Translations under genes and position numbers: made by a program
Source: Nocardioides sp. Soil805
GTDB lineage: Bacteria; Actinomycetota; Actinomycetes; Propionibacteriales; Nocardioidaceae
Length of the DNA: 64,000 nucleotides
Assembly (NCBI RefSeq): GCF_001429625.1
Contig: NZ_LMSU01000004.1
Coordinates: 1-64,000, forward strand
Direction of reading: 5' to 3'
Notes under the pieces: generated by a model
Databases searched by the model: none
Told to the model about the DNA's origin: nothing
What the model saw: the letters and a program-made list of their open reading frames with translations, nothing else
Part shown: positions 33,631 through 43,692 of the stretch, one piece after another
Numbering within the stretch: position 1 is the first letter of the stretch
How the letters are laid out: every line of letters begins with the position of its first letter

Positions 33631-36600
33631 GTGACGGTCTCGATACGCAGGATGTCCGCGGGCAGCGGGTATCAGTACCTGCTGCGCAGCGTCGCCGCAG
33701 GCGACGGGAATCGTTCGCTGTCGACCCCGCTCACGCGCTACTACTCCGAGGTCGGCACACCGCCCGGCCGCTGGATGGGTTCTGGGCTGGGTGCCTTCGG
33801 GACTGGGCAGCTCGTCCCTGGAATGAAGGTGACTGAGGACCAGCTCGCGTTGCTCATCGGCATGGGGCGAGACCCGATCACGGGGGAGCAGCTCGGTCGC
33901 GCTTTTCCGACCTACAAGCGTCTGGCCGATCGGATCGGCGAGCGCGTCGCCGCACTGGACCCGGAGATGACTCAGGAGGACTGCGCTGCCGAGACATCAC
34001 GGATCGAAGCGGAGGAGACGGCCATCGGCATGCGCCATGCTGTCGCGGGCTTCGACCTCACCTTCAGTGTCCCCAAGTCGGTGTCGGTGGTCTGGGGCGT
34101 TGCCGACGCAGCCACCCAGAAGCGGATCGTCGAAGCGCACCACGCGGCCGTGGCCGACGTACTCGCGTTCTTCGAGCGCGAGGTCGCCGCGACCCGAGCG
34201 GGCATCTCTGACAGCGGGGGTGCCGTCGCCCAGGTCGGCGTCGCCGGAGTCGCGGCGGCTGCCTACGACCACTTCGACTCCCGCGCTGGAGACCCGCAGC
34301 TCCACACCCATGTCGTCGTCTCCAACAAGGTCCTCACGCAGATGGACGGACGTTGGCGCAGCCTCGACGGCCGGGCTGTCTTCGCGTCGAGGACCGGACT
34401 CTCGGAGCACTACAACGCGCTCCTCGCTGACCGGCTCGCCCGCGAGGTCGGGGTCGAGTGGGAGCTGCACCAGCGCGGGGCAGAGCGGAACCCCAGGTGG
34501 GAGATCGTCGGGGTCGGCGATGAGCTGATCGGCGAGTTCTCGAGTCGCACCCGAGAGATCGAGCTGAAGAAGGACGAGCTGATTGCTGAGTACGTCGCAC
34601 GCCATGGGCGGCAGCCGTCCGCGCGGCTCATCGTCGAGCTTCGTGCCCAGGCGACCCTGGCGACCCGCCCGCCAAGAAGATCCGGTCCCTCGTGGACCTG
34701 ACGGAGGAGTGGCGTCGGCGGGCATCTGGACGTGTCAGTGGTGACGCGGCCGCATGGGCCTCGAGGTTGACAGGGGCGCCCGGGATGCCGCTGCGCGTCG
34801 ATGACGTACCTCTGCAGGCGATCGAATCGATCGCGGCCGAGGTTGTCACCGCCGTCAGTGTGAAGCGATCGGTCTGGAACCACTGGAACCTGATGGCCGA
34901 GGCGTCGAAGCAGACGATGGACCTGCGCTTCGCGACCACAGCTGACCGCGAGGTCGTCGTGGCGATGGTCGTCGACGCAGCCCAAGTCCAGTCGGTGACG
35001 CTCACTCCGCCCGAACTCGCGATCAGTCCGGTGCGCTTCCAGCGTGAGGATGGGACCAGCGTCTTCCGCCCGCGGCACTCGGTGAAGTACTCCTCCCACG
35101 CGATCATCGCCGCCGAGCAGCAGTTGCTGGAGCGCTCGGAGGCCGTCGGAGGTCCGACTGTGCGGCAGGCCGTCACGGCCCGAGTCATTGCGCACTCGCA
35201 GGGGAGTCTCAGCTCGCAGCAGAGGGCTGCGTTGGAGAGCATCACGGCGTCAGGGCGCGTCGTTGATCTGCTCGTAGGTCCAGCAGGGGCGGGGAAGACG
35301 ACCGGCATGCGTGCCCTTCGCTCGGCATGGATCACCCAGCACGGACGGGGGAGCGTCATAGGTCTTGCTCCATCGGCCGCTGCTGCGCAGGCGCTGGCGG
35401 ATGATCTGGGGGTCGCCTGCGACAACACGGCCAAGTGGCTGACGGAGTTCGACCCCGGGCGCGCCGTTCTGCGCGAGGGCCAGTTGCTGATCGTGGACGA
35501 GGCCACGCTGGCCGGCACGGCCACCCTCGACCGGATCACCGGCATCGCGGAGGACTCGGGGGCCAAGGTCCTCCTCGTTGGTGATCCGTACCAGTTGCAG
35601 TCAGTCGAGGCTGGCGGCGCGTTCTCGTTGCTGGTCGATCGTCGTACCGACGCACCCGAGCTCACCGAGATCCACCGATTCGCCCACAAGTGGGAGAAGC
35701 ACGCCTCGCTGGCGCTGCGCCGCGGCGAGGTCGAGATCGTCTCCACCTACGCCCGACAGAAGCGGATCCGCGAGGGACTCACCGACGAGATGCTCGACCA
35801 GGCGTACGACGCGTGGCGTGCTGATTCGGCGTCCGGGAAGGCCAGCATCCTGGTGACAGACTCGTCCCGCGCCGTGCGGGCGCTCAACGAACGCGCGCGC
35901 CGAACGCATCCTGCTCGACGGGGCGGTCGACGGGCACGAGGTCGCGCTCGGCGACGGCAGCCGCGCGTCCATCGGTGACGTCGTCATCACCCGCCGCAAC
36001 GAGCGGACCCTGCGCACAGCGGCCGGGGGATGGGTGAAGAACGGAGATCGCTGGCGGGTCGCCGACGTCCGGCGCGACGGCTCCGTGGTGGTCGACCGCC
36101 TCGACCCGCGACGACGAGGGAAAGCGGTCCTTCCTCGCGACTACGTGGGGGAGCACCTCGACCTCGGGTACGCCGTAACCGCCCACCGCGCCCAGGGCGT
36201 CACCGTCGACACGTCGCACGTCGTCGTCACTCCCACGACCACCCGCGAGAACCTCTACGTCTCGATGACCCGCGGCAGGGAATCCAACATCGCGTACGTC
36301 GCGCTCGATCAACCGGACGACAGTCACGGGACACCGGAGCCCGACGATGTCACGGCACGAACGGTGCTCGTCGGGGTTCTTGAACACAGCGGCGCGAGCC
36401 TCGGGGCGCTTCAGACGATGGAAGCGGAGTACGAGCTGTACGGCGGAATCGACCGCCTGGCCGCCGAGCTAGAGACTCTCGCGGCAGATGCCCAGCGCGA
36501 CCGGTTCGTGGAACTCCTTCGACGGTCCGGTCTCACGCCGGAACAGCAGCAAGCGGTCCGCCAGTCGAGCGCGTTTGGGCCGCTCACCGCGTCCCTCCGC

Positions 36601-37152
36601 CGGGCTGAGGCGTACCACCACGACCTCGAGAGACTGGTTCCGCGGGTCGTGCGGCAGCACGCACTCGATGATGCTGACGAGATCGCCGCCGTGCTTCGGC
36701 ACCGGGTCGAGCAGGAGGCGCAATCCCCGCCCCGCGACTGCCGGCTGCGCCCGCGCTTGGTTGCAGGCCTGATTCCGGAGCCGTTGGGGCAGATGTCCGC
36801 TGAGGACCGCCAGGCGATCGACGAACGCAGCGAGCTCCTCAAGGCCCGGGCCCTCGCGCTGGCGACGGCAGCCGTGGACGCCGGCGTGGTGTGGGCTCGC
36901 CGACTGGGGAGGCGGCCGAACGAGCCGACGGGCCTCAGGTCCTGGATGCTCTCTGTGGCGACAGTCGCGGCGTACCGCGACCGCTACAAGGTTGAGTCTG
37001 ATCTGCCCGTCGGGGGAGCAGCCGCGCACGACGCCCAGCGGGCCGACCGACGGCGGGCACAGCGGGCTGCCCGTGACGCGCAACACCTAGCACCCGACGC
37101 CGGAACCGACCGCAGGGTCGCGACACCTGCGCATGCCATTTCCGCCCCATAG
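33631..37152 (+). pseudogene. MobF/TrwC-type relaxase-helicase, two frameshifts
   Basis: Three consecutive frames make up one relaxase of about 1170 residues. Frame 1 (33631-34672) carries the TrwC domain: SVPKSVSVVWG and the metal histidines in DPQLHTHVVVSNK. Frame 2 (about 34672-35895) has the helicase core: Walker A VGPAGAGKTTG, Walker B LLIVDEATLA, LLVGDPYQLQSVEAGG. Frame 3, the same as frame 1 (about 35899-37152), has the helicase end: LGYAVTAHRAQGVT and VSMTRGRESN. The first shift lies in a run of C near 34672 (AKKIRSLVDL continues in the new frame), the second in a CG repeat at 35890-35901. They cancel, which could mean two mutations or two sequence errors. GTG 33631 fits the TrwC start. 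Confidence 0.8.
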
Positions 37153-37254
37153 TCCTCTTCGGGAACCCTGTTTCCACAGCCGGACGTCCGGCTCAGCGGC
37201 TCGGCGGCGGTCTGGCCTATGACAGGCGTATCCACAGCTCCGCGGGAGGTCCCG

Positions 37255-37653
37255 ATGCTGATCCTGCTAGCGATACCCGTCATCGTGGCGGTCGCCCTGG
37301 CGCACCGATCGGTCCAAGCCGTCGCGCCGTCCAACCTGCTAGTCAGGCGGGTGCGCTCGGCGCAGCCGCGGTGGCGCACGGGGGCTCTTCTTCTCGGACT
37401 AGCAATGGTCCTGCTCCTGACCATGCACATTGTTGCCAACGCGGCCTCCGCGGGCTTCCCGGGCTGGCTCAATCTGGTTGTGCTCGTCCTCGCGTGGGAC
37501 GCCCTCAAGGTCGGATGGCTTGCTGTGGAGGTCATCGCTCGCGGCATCATTTGCGTCGCCGGCGAGTCCGTGAAACCACGGAGCTCACCAGTCAGGCCTG
37601 CTCTCACTCATGGCTCACCGGGCAACCCCCATGCCGTCGACGGGAACGCCTGA
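37255..37653 (+). CDS. Small membrane protein downstream of the relaxase, unknown
   Basis: 132 residues with three hydrophobic helices (LILLAIPVIVAVALAH, then GALLLGLAMVLLLTMHIV, then WLNLVVLVLAWDALKVGW). GGGAGGT lies 5 nt before the ATG at 37255. Such small proteins often end relaxase operons of integrative elements; function unknown. It may mark the right part of the element, since the next gene is a chromosomal-type channel. Confidence 0.55.
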   Translation: MLILLAIPVIVAVALAHRSVQAVAPSNLLVRRVRSAQPRWRTGALLLGLAMVLLLTMHIVANAASAGFPGWLNLVVLVLAWDALKVGWLAVEVIARGIICVAGESVKPRSSPVRPALTHGSPGNPHAVDGNA

Positions 37654-37834
37654 CGCCAACGCGCCGTGACCCACCCCGCCGCGAAGGACGTAGACGCCGA
37701 GAGCCACCGCGTCGGCGATACCTCTCCACAAACCCCCCTTTTCTACCCGAAAGTTTGGGCGGTTTGCGACAGTCGGGGCTCTGTCGACCCGTCTAAGACC
37801 GCGTGTACTGGTCTGGGCGTGCAACACTCCCGCG

Positions 37835-38488
37835 GTGACGAAGGTTGAGCGTTGGGAGCGTCGAAGCGAAGTTCCGCTAATGCTCTTGGCCGGTGCTTTT
37901 GTCGTCGCGTACGCCTGGCCAGTCCTCGACCCGCGCCTAGATCCTGACCTCCGGACTCTGCTCGACGCTCTGTCTTGGACCGTCTGGGCTGCCTTCGCAA
38001 TTGACCTGGCAGCCCGGCTCTTCCTCGCTGAGGATCGACGGCGCTATGCGGTGAGCCACTGGTACGACGTCGCGCTGGTGCTCCTGCCGGTCCTCCGTCC
38101 TCTTCGTCTGCTGCGCCTGCTCGCCCTGGTCCGCATCCTTGACCGTTCGGCGGCCGGTTCGATCGCAGGGCGTGTCCTTGTCTACGTCTCCGGTGCCACC
38201 CTGCTGGCGGTCGCGCTGGGCGCGCTGGCCACGCTGGATGCCGAGCAAGACGCGGCTGAAGCCAACATTACGACGTATGGCGATGCCCTGTGGTGGGCGA
38301 GCACCACAGTGACGACGGTTGGATACGGTGATCGCTTTCCCGTCACCGGTGAGGGACGCTTCGTCGCGGTGGCTCTCATGCTTGTCGGGATCGCGCTTGT
38401 GGGGACAGTGACGGCATCCATCGCCTCCTGGATGCTTGCCCGCATTGAGAGCGAGCGCGCCGCTGCCGGGACGAGCGAGGACGCCTAA
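37835..38488 (+). CDS. Voltage-gated-type potassium channel
   Basis: 217 residues with six membrane segments: an N-terminal bundle, including the Arg-rich fourth segment (PLRLLRLLALVRIL, five arginines or more as in voltage sensors), then the pore with selectivity filter TTVGYGD and the last helix (VALMLVGIALVGTVTASI). This is the compact bacterial Kv layout. A GTG at 37835 starts the ORF. It is a lone gene, with no RCK or regulatory domain. Likely role: potassium leak or voltage-dependent flux. Confidence 0.87.
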   Translation: MTKVERWERRSEVPLMLLAGAFVVAYAWPVLDPRLDPDLRTLLDALSWTVWAAFAIDLAARLFLAEDRRRYAVSHWYDVALVLLPVLRPLRLLRLLALVRILDRSAAGSIAGRVLVYVSGATLLAVALGALATLDAEQDAAEANITTYGDALWWASTTVTTVGYGDRFPVTGEGRFVAVALMLVGIALVGTVTASIASWMLARIESERAAAGTSEDA

Positions 38489-38679
38489 GTCCGCTCAACT
38501 GGTCCTCGAACCCAAGCGGTCCAACCGGATCTAACTGGGAGACCGAACACCACAGTTGAAGCTTGACCGCGACAACGACCGGACCGCCCTGCGAGAGGCA
38601 CTAACGATCCGGTGGTGAGTGGCGTCAGCCCGTGTGGATCGTTGCGTTCGCGTCGCGCTGAGCGCCCCCGTCCTCGACC

Positions 38680-39257
38680 GCGGTAATGAACGCGTGTGCG
38701 CTTGTCGGGGCGGGACCGGAGGTTGGTGATCAGTTCGCGGCGGCCACGCCAGCCGCCGCCGTCGGGTATCCGGTCGAGCTTCTTGACGTCCATGTGGACA
38801 AGGTCGTCGGCATTCACTACGTCCACTCACTCGTCGATGACCACTTCCGGCTGGCATACTCCGAGATTCTCGCCGACGAGAAGGGCCCGACCTGCGGGGC
38901 GTTCCTGCTCCGTGCCGCGGCCTACTTCACCAACCTCGGCATCACCACGATCCGTCAGGTGATGACCGACAACCACCTTAACTACAAGCGGTCCAACGAC
39001 GTCCGAAACGCCATCACCGCCGTTGGCGCCCAACACATCTTCATCACGGCCGACTGCCCCTGGCAGAACGGCAAGGTCGAACGCCTCAACCGCACTTTGC
39101 AGGTCGAGTGGGCCTACCGGCAGATCTTCCTGACCAACGACGATCGCACTGCCGCCCTTGCGCCCTGGCTCGAGCACTACAACACTCAACGATGCCACTC
39201 AGCCCTCGGAGGGCTACCCCCGATCAGCCGACTGTCATGAACCTGTCAGCCGAGTAC
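38680..39257. mobile_element. Rearranged remnant of an IS481-family insertion sequence
   Basis: The plus strand from about 38803 to 39240 encodes the C-terminal integrase core of an IS481 transposase (YVHSLVDDHFRLAYSE, VMTDNHLNYKR, WQNGKVERLNRT; stop 39240). Immediately left of 38803 the minus strand encodes the segment that should precede it (LVHMDVKKLDRIPDGGGWRG, 38802 down to about 38683). The segment has therefore been turned around. The N-terminal third is missing. A likely right end lies at about 39241-39257, ending in GAGTACA. It cannot move by itself. Confidence 0.65.
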
Positions 39258-39259
39258 AC

Positions 39260-39574
39260 CTAGTCGCTGACGGTGGACGGCGGCGCGTTGAAGAGCAGGC
39301 CCCGGTAGTCGGGGTGGCGGCCGAGCCAGCCGAGGATGAACGGGCAGATCACCAGCGCCTTGAGCCGGCGCTCGCGGATGTCGTCCAGCGCGCTGCGGGC
39401 CAGCGCGCTGCCGACGCCCCGGCCCTCGAAGGCCGGGTCCACCTCGGTGTGGGTCAGCACGACCAGCTCGCTGGTCTCCTGGTAGTCGACGAACCCGGCG
39501 ACGCTCGCGTGGTCGACGACTGCCTCGTAGCGTTGCCTACCGGCGTTGTTGGTCACGGTGACGTCGGGTGGCAT
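39260..39574 (-). CDS. GNAT-type N-acetyltransferase (YjdJ-like, short)
   Basis: 104 residues, the size of the short YjdJ/Gcn5-type acyltransferases. VLTHTEVDPAFEGRGVGSALA is the beta4-alpha3 acetyl-CoA binding region with the R/QxxGxG/A signature (EGRGVG). LVICPFILGWLGRHPDYRGL is the usual end of this group. It acetylates an unknown small or protein amine. On the minus strand it is preceded by a 100-bp region that is repeated upstream of the RidA gene at 58.9 kb. Confidence 0.8.
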   Translation of the reverse strand: MPPDVTVTNNAGRQRYEAVVDHASVAGFVDYQETSELVVLTHTEVDPAFEGRGVGSALARSALDDIRERRLKALVICPFILGWLGRHPDYRGLLFNAPPSTVSD

Positions 39575-39611
39575 GTGCAGACTCCTGGCGGGTGCGTACG
39601 GCGTGATGAAC

Positions 39612-39711
39612 CGGCTGACGACCCGATACTGCCGCGGCAGGCGACGCCTTCGCGTCGGTGAAGATCCCTGATTGCCGACGCATCAGCGTCGAGTAGGTGT
39701 CGGTCCTGCGC
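39612..39711. repeat. Repeated ~95-bp upstream element, copy A
   Basis: The block matches 59012-59100 at about 70% overall. The identical cores are CTTCGCGTCGGTG, TCCCTGA and TAGGTGTCGGT, with a small hairpin-forming part between them that differs in sequence. It lies 38 bp upstream of the GNAT start on the minus strand, directly beside the 3' end of the LuxR gene. Confidence 0.55.
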
Positions 39712-39722
39712 ACCGAAAACGG

Positions 39723-42482
39723 TCAGGCGAGACGCAGGTCCTTCAGCTGGCGACGCGACGTGATGCCGAGCTTGCGGAAGATGTTGCGCAGGTGGGCCTC
39801 GATCGTGCGGGGACTGAGGAACAGCTCTGCGGCGACCTCCCGCGACGTCGCCCCGGTGGCGACGAGGCGGGCGATCTGCAGCTCGTGCGGGGTGAGGGCG
39901 TCGGTCGGTTGTGCGGAGCGCTTGCGCGGGTGCTCGCCCGTGGCGCGCAGCTCACGAGCGGCACGTTCGGCGAACGCTTCCGCGCCCATCTCCGACAGCA
40001 TCTCGTGGGCGGTGCGGAGCTGTTGTCGGGCGTCCTGACGGCGTCCCTCGCGGCGCAGCCACTCGCCGTAGACGAGGTGTGTACGGGCGAGGTGGGTGGC
40101 GATCCGGCAAGCACCGAGCAGCTCGATGGCGTCCCGGTAGTGCTCCTCCGATGCTGCCCCGGTGCTGGTGAGCGCCTTCGAGCGCGCTGCGATCCCGCGT
40201 GCCCACGGTGTGCCGCTGACGCCCGCCCGCGACTCGAGCATGTCGAGAGCGGCGGCCGCCGCTGCCGGTCGGCCGGCGCGGACCGCCGCCTCGACCAGCT
40301 CCGGCAGTGCGAAGTTGCTGTGCGGCAGCTCGTCGCTCTCGCACGCCAGCGCGGCGGAATCCATTGCCGTCCGGTAGTCGCCGAGGCCGTTGTGGAGCAC
40401 CGCCGAGGCGTACTCGGCCCAGGTGACCGCCGTGCCGGTGCCTCGTCCTTCCGCACTCCCGGCGACGGCGGCCCGGAGCCCGAGCGTCTCGGCGGTGCGC
40501 CCCCGCCAGGCAGCGAGGGTGAGCCTGGTGAAGGGCATCGGCGCGGCTCCGATCGCCGTCGTGATCGCCGCCTCCTCGGCGGCCAGCTCCTCGGCGCGGG
40601 CGAAGTCGCCCTGCATCAGCAGGTTGACGCACATGTTGACCAGTGCGACCGGGAGAGCGGCCAGCGCACCGGCCTCACGGGCGAGCCTGACGTTCCGGCT
40701 GATCAGTCGGTCGGCCAGATCGTCGTCGAACAGTGTGACGGCCACGCGGCTGCCCAGCCACAGCCATCTGAGTCCGTCAGGCTCGGTCGCGACCTCCAGG
40801 GATGACGGTTCGTCGCCGAGGGCCCGTGCTGCCCGGCGGAGGCCGGGCACACCTGCCTCGTACCCCTGGGTGAACGTCGTCACCCATCCATCGAGCAACA
40901 GGTCCGCCGTTGTCGGCGGACCAGGGGGAGGCGGTGCGGATCGAGCGGCCTCGGCCACGCGCAGTGCCTCGCGGGGGTGACCGGGGCCGCCGAGCATGAT
41001 CGCCGCGTTGAGCGCGTCGAGGTAGGTCTCGCGTGACAGCGAAGCGTCCAGCGGGGCCAGTGTCCTGGCCGCATCAAGGAGCATGCCCGGCGCCTCGCTG
41101 CCGTGCGTGCGGTGGAAGGCGATCTGGGCACGCAGCAGCTCGAGGCGGGCGACCTGCAGGGCGTCCAGGGGCCCGGCTTCCGCAACCGTCAACAGCTCCG
41201 AGGCGGCTTGGGAGGCACCGGCTGCGTGCTTGGCGTGCGCGGCCGTCAGTGCCCGATCCGCGCGGCGAGCAGGCTCAGGTGTCAGCTCGGCCGCCTGCTG
41301 CAGGAACGCGGCCGCGGCAGCCAGGCCACCGCGGGCCCGCGCCCGTCCGGCCGAGCTCTCCAGCTCCGCGGCGGCCGCCTCGTCGGCGCCGAGCACGGAC
41401 CGCGCGCGGTGCCAGGCACGTCGGTCCGGGTCCGACTGGGGGTCGGTGGCGGCGGCCAGCGCGCCGTGCACGCGTCGACGGTCCGGCGCCGAGCAGTCGC
41501 GGTAGACGGCCGAGCGGACCAGCGGGTGGCGGAACCGCACCCAGCCGTCGATCTCCAACAACCCGGCCGATTCGGCAGGTGCGGCCGCCTCGGGTTCGAT
41601 CCCCAGCGTCTCGGCCGCGCGCCACAACACTGCTGCGTCGCCGGTCGGGTCGGCCGCCGCGAGTAGCAACAGCAGCTGGGTCTCGGACGGCAGGTCCCTC
41701 GAGCGCTGCCGGAACATCTCCTCGATGCGACGCGGCACGCTGAGCGCGTGGGGCGGCTCGAAGCCGCCGGCCAGCTGCGTGGGGGGCGCGCTACGAGGCA
41801 GCTCGAGCAGCGCGAGGGGGTTGCCGCGCGCCTCAGCGACGACTCGGTCGCGCACCTCCTCGTCGAGCGGGGTGGACACTGCGAAGGCGAGCAGCGCCCG
41901 CGCCTCGCTCTCGGGCAGCCCGGTCAGGCGAAGGTCGGGCAGGCCGACGAGCGAGCGGAGGTCACCGTCGTCGGTGGGGTCGCGTGCGCACAACAAGAGC
42001 GCCAGCTGCTCTGCCGCCACCCGGCGGGCCACGAAGGCCAGCACCTGCGCGGACGCCTCATCGAGCCAGTGGGCGTCGTCGACGATGCACAGCAGCGGCC
42101 GCTCCTCGGCGACCTCGGACAGCAGGTTCAGGACGGCCAACCCCACCAGGAAGCGGTCCGGAGCCGCTCCGGACTGTTGGCCGAACGCCGTACGGAGCGC
42201 GATCCGCTGTGGCTCGGGCAATGCGTCGAGGAGTCCCAGGAGCGGCGTACAGAGCTGGTGCAGGGCCCCGAACGCGAACTGGGTCTCGGACGGGAGGCCG
42301 ATCGCGCTCTCCACCCGGAACCCTGACCTGGCTGCCACCGAACGAGCGTGCTCGAGCAGCGCCGTCTTGCCGATGCCGGCTTCGCCCAGCACCGTCAGCG
42401 ACCCGCTACGTCCGGCTCGCGCCTCGTCGAGCAGACGCTCGACCGCCTGGCGCTCGGCGCGCCGGCCCACCAGTTCCACCAA
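39723..42482 (-). CDS. LuxR-family ATP-binding (LAL-type) transcriptional regulator
   Basis: A 919-residue regulator of the LAL/MalT type. The N-terminal AAA-like ATPase domain has Walker A GEAGIGKTALLEHA (about residues 32-45) and Walker B LLCIVDDAHWLDEA. The long helical middle of about residues 250-830 is TPR-like. The C-terminal LuxR helix-turn-helix reads TPHELQIARLVATGATSREV, then SPRTIEAHLRNIFRKLGITS. It would bind promoters in response to a ligand or protein, using ATP. The start is TTG 42482 or GTG 42479; GAGGAG lies just upstream. It faces the ABC exporter operon and may control it. A decayed copy of its C-terminus lies at 59.1-59.6 kb. Confidence 0.88.
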   Translation of the reverse strand: MVELVGRRAERQAVERLLDEARAGRSGSLTVLGEAGIGKTALLEHARSVAARSGFRVESAIGLPSETQFAFGALHQLCTPLLGLLDALPEPQRIALRTAFGQQSGAAPDRFLVGLAVLNLLSEVAEERPLLCIVDDAHWLDEASAQVLAFVARRVAAEQLALLLCARDPTDDGDLRSLVGLPDLRLTGLPESEARALLAFAVSTPLDEEVRDRVVAEARGNPLALLELPRSAPPTQLAGGFEPPHALSVPRRIEEMFRQRSRDLPSETQLLLLLAAADPTGDAAVLWRAAETLGIEPEAAAPAESAGLLEIDGWVRFRHPLVRSAVYRDCSAPDRRRVHGALAAATDPQSDPDRRAWHRARSVLGADEAAAAELESSAGRARARGGLAAAAAFLQQAAELTPEPARRADRALTAAHAKHAAGASQAASELLTVAEAGPLDALQVARLELLRAQIAFHRTHGSEAPGMLLDAARTLAPLDASLSRETYLDALNAAIMLGGPGHPREALRVAEAARSAPPPPGPPTTADLLLDGWVTTFTQGYEAGVPGLRRAARALGDEPSSLEVATEPDGLRWLWLGSRVAVTLFDDDLADRLISRNVRLAREAGALAALPVALVNMCVNLLMQGDFARAEELAAEEAAITTAIGAAPMPFTRLTLAAWRGRTAETLGLRAAVAGSAEGRGTGTAVTWAEYASAVLHNGLGDYRTAMDSAALACESDELPHSNFALPELVEAAVRAGRPAAAAAALDMLESRAGVSGTPWARGIAARSKALTSTGAASEEHYRDAIELLGACRIATHLARTHLVYGEWLRREGRRQDARQQLRTAHEMLSEMGAEAFAERAARELRATGEHPRKRSAQPTDALTPHELQIARLVATGATSREVAAELFLSPRTIEAHLRNIFRKLGITSRRQLKDLRLA

Positions 42483-42763
42483 GAGCTCCTCACTGGCCCG
42501 GTCGGCACCGGACTAGGTGATTGTCGCCGATGCGAACAACACCCGCCAGCGCAGCACCCGTTGCTCGGCGGGACCACGGAGCACGACATGGGGGAGTTCT
42601 ACCGACGCGAGCCGGCTGCCGTCTGGGCGAACCTGTTGGCACGGCAGGAGAACCCGGGGCTGACGGCCTGTCGGACCTCCTCGGCTCGGGGGCGGGGGTC
42701 CCCGGCCGAGGAGCGGGTCATCACCCTTGCCCGCGCCTCATCAAGACGAAAAGGAACCACCAG

Positions 42764-43642
42764 ATGCCCGCCTCTCCCGTCATCGAGGTCGACGCCCTCA
42801 CCGTCGCCTACGGTGACTTCACCGCCGTCAAAGACCTGTCCTTCGAGGTCCGACGCGGCGAGCTCTACGCCCTGCTGGGCACGAACGGGGCCGGCAAGAC
42901 GTCCACGCTGGAAGTCGTCGAGGGGCACCGCCGACCCACCTCCGGCACGGTGCGGATCTTCGGCGCGAGCCCACAGGACCGACTGGCCGTGCGACCGCGG
43001 ATGGGAATCATGCTGCAGGAGAGCGGCTTCTCCCCGGACCTGACGGTGCAGGAGTCGGTCGCGCTGATCGGATCCCTGAGCGGCCGGGACGACACCGTCG
43101 ACCGGGTGCTCGCGGTGGTGGGTCTCACCCGGAAGGCGGGCACCGTCGTCGCGCAGCTCTCGGGTGGGGAGAAGCGCCGTCTGGACTTCGCCACTGCCGT
43201 GTACGGCGGACCCGAGCTGGTGATCCTCGACGAGCCCACCACGGGGCTGGACATCCAGTCCCGCGACGCGCTCTGGGATGCGGTGGACAGCCTGAGGGAG
43301 GCGGGATCCACGGTCGTGCTCACCACCCACTACCTCGAAGAGGCACAGCAGCGGGCCGATCGCATCGGCCTCATGCACGAGGGACGGCTGCGGCGCGAAG
43401 GCACGGTCGCGGAGCTCACCCAGACCCTGCCGTCGGTCATCACCTTCGCATTACCCCCGGGGGCTCCCGAGCCGCCGACCGTCGGGGCGCTCAACGGGGG
43501 CTTCCACATCGAGACCTTCCACCTCCAGGACGACCTCCACCACCTCCTGGTGTGGGCACACGACCATGCGGTGGAACTGAAGGACCTGCAGGCCGGCCCG
43601 ACCCGCCTGGACGACGTCTTCCGCGCCCTGGACCCCACATGA
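42764..43642 (+). CDS. ABC transporter ATP-binding protein (export/multidrug type)
   Basis: 292 residues. Walker A is LLGTNGAGKTST, signature LSGGEKRRL, Walker B LVILDEPTTGLD and switch histidine TTHYLEE. This is the DrrA-like subfamily with a C-terminal extension (ALPPGAPEPPTVG on). It drives the membrane protein encoded next. AAAGGAA precedes the ATG at 42764. It starts the six-gene operon 42.8-47.6 kb and lies opposite the LuxR regulator across a 281-bp region in which I see no clear operator. Confidence 0.88.
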   Translation: MPASPVIEVDALTVAYGDFTAVKDLSFEVRRGELYALLGTNGAGKTSTLEVVEGHRRPTSGTVRIFGASPQDRLAVRPRMGIMLQESGFSPDLTVQESVALIGSLSGRDDTVDRVLAVVGLTRKAGTVVAQLSGGEKRRLDFATAVYGGPELVILDEPTTGLDIQSRDALWDAVDSLREAGSTVVLTTHYLEEAQQRADRIGLMHEGRLRREGTVAELTQTLPSVITFALPPGAPEPPTVGALNGGFHIETFHLQDDLHHLLVWAHDHAVELKDLQAGPTRLDDVFRALDPT

Positions 43643-43692
43643 ACCACGGGCCGACCCGACCACGGCACCCGCTCACGAAAGGAACCCCGACC

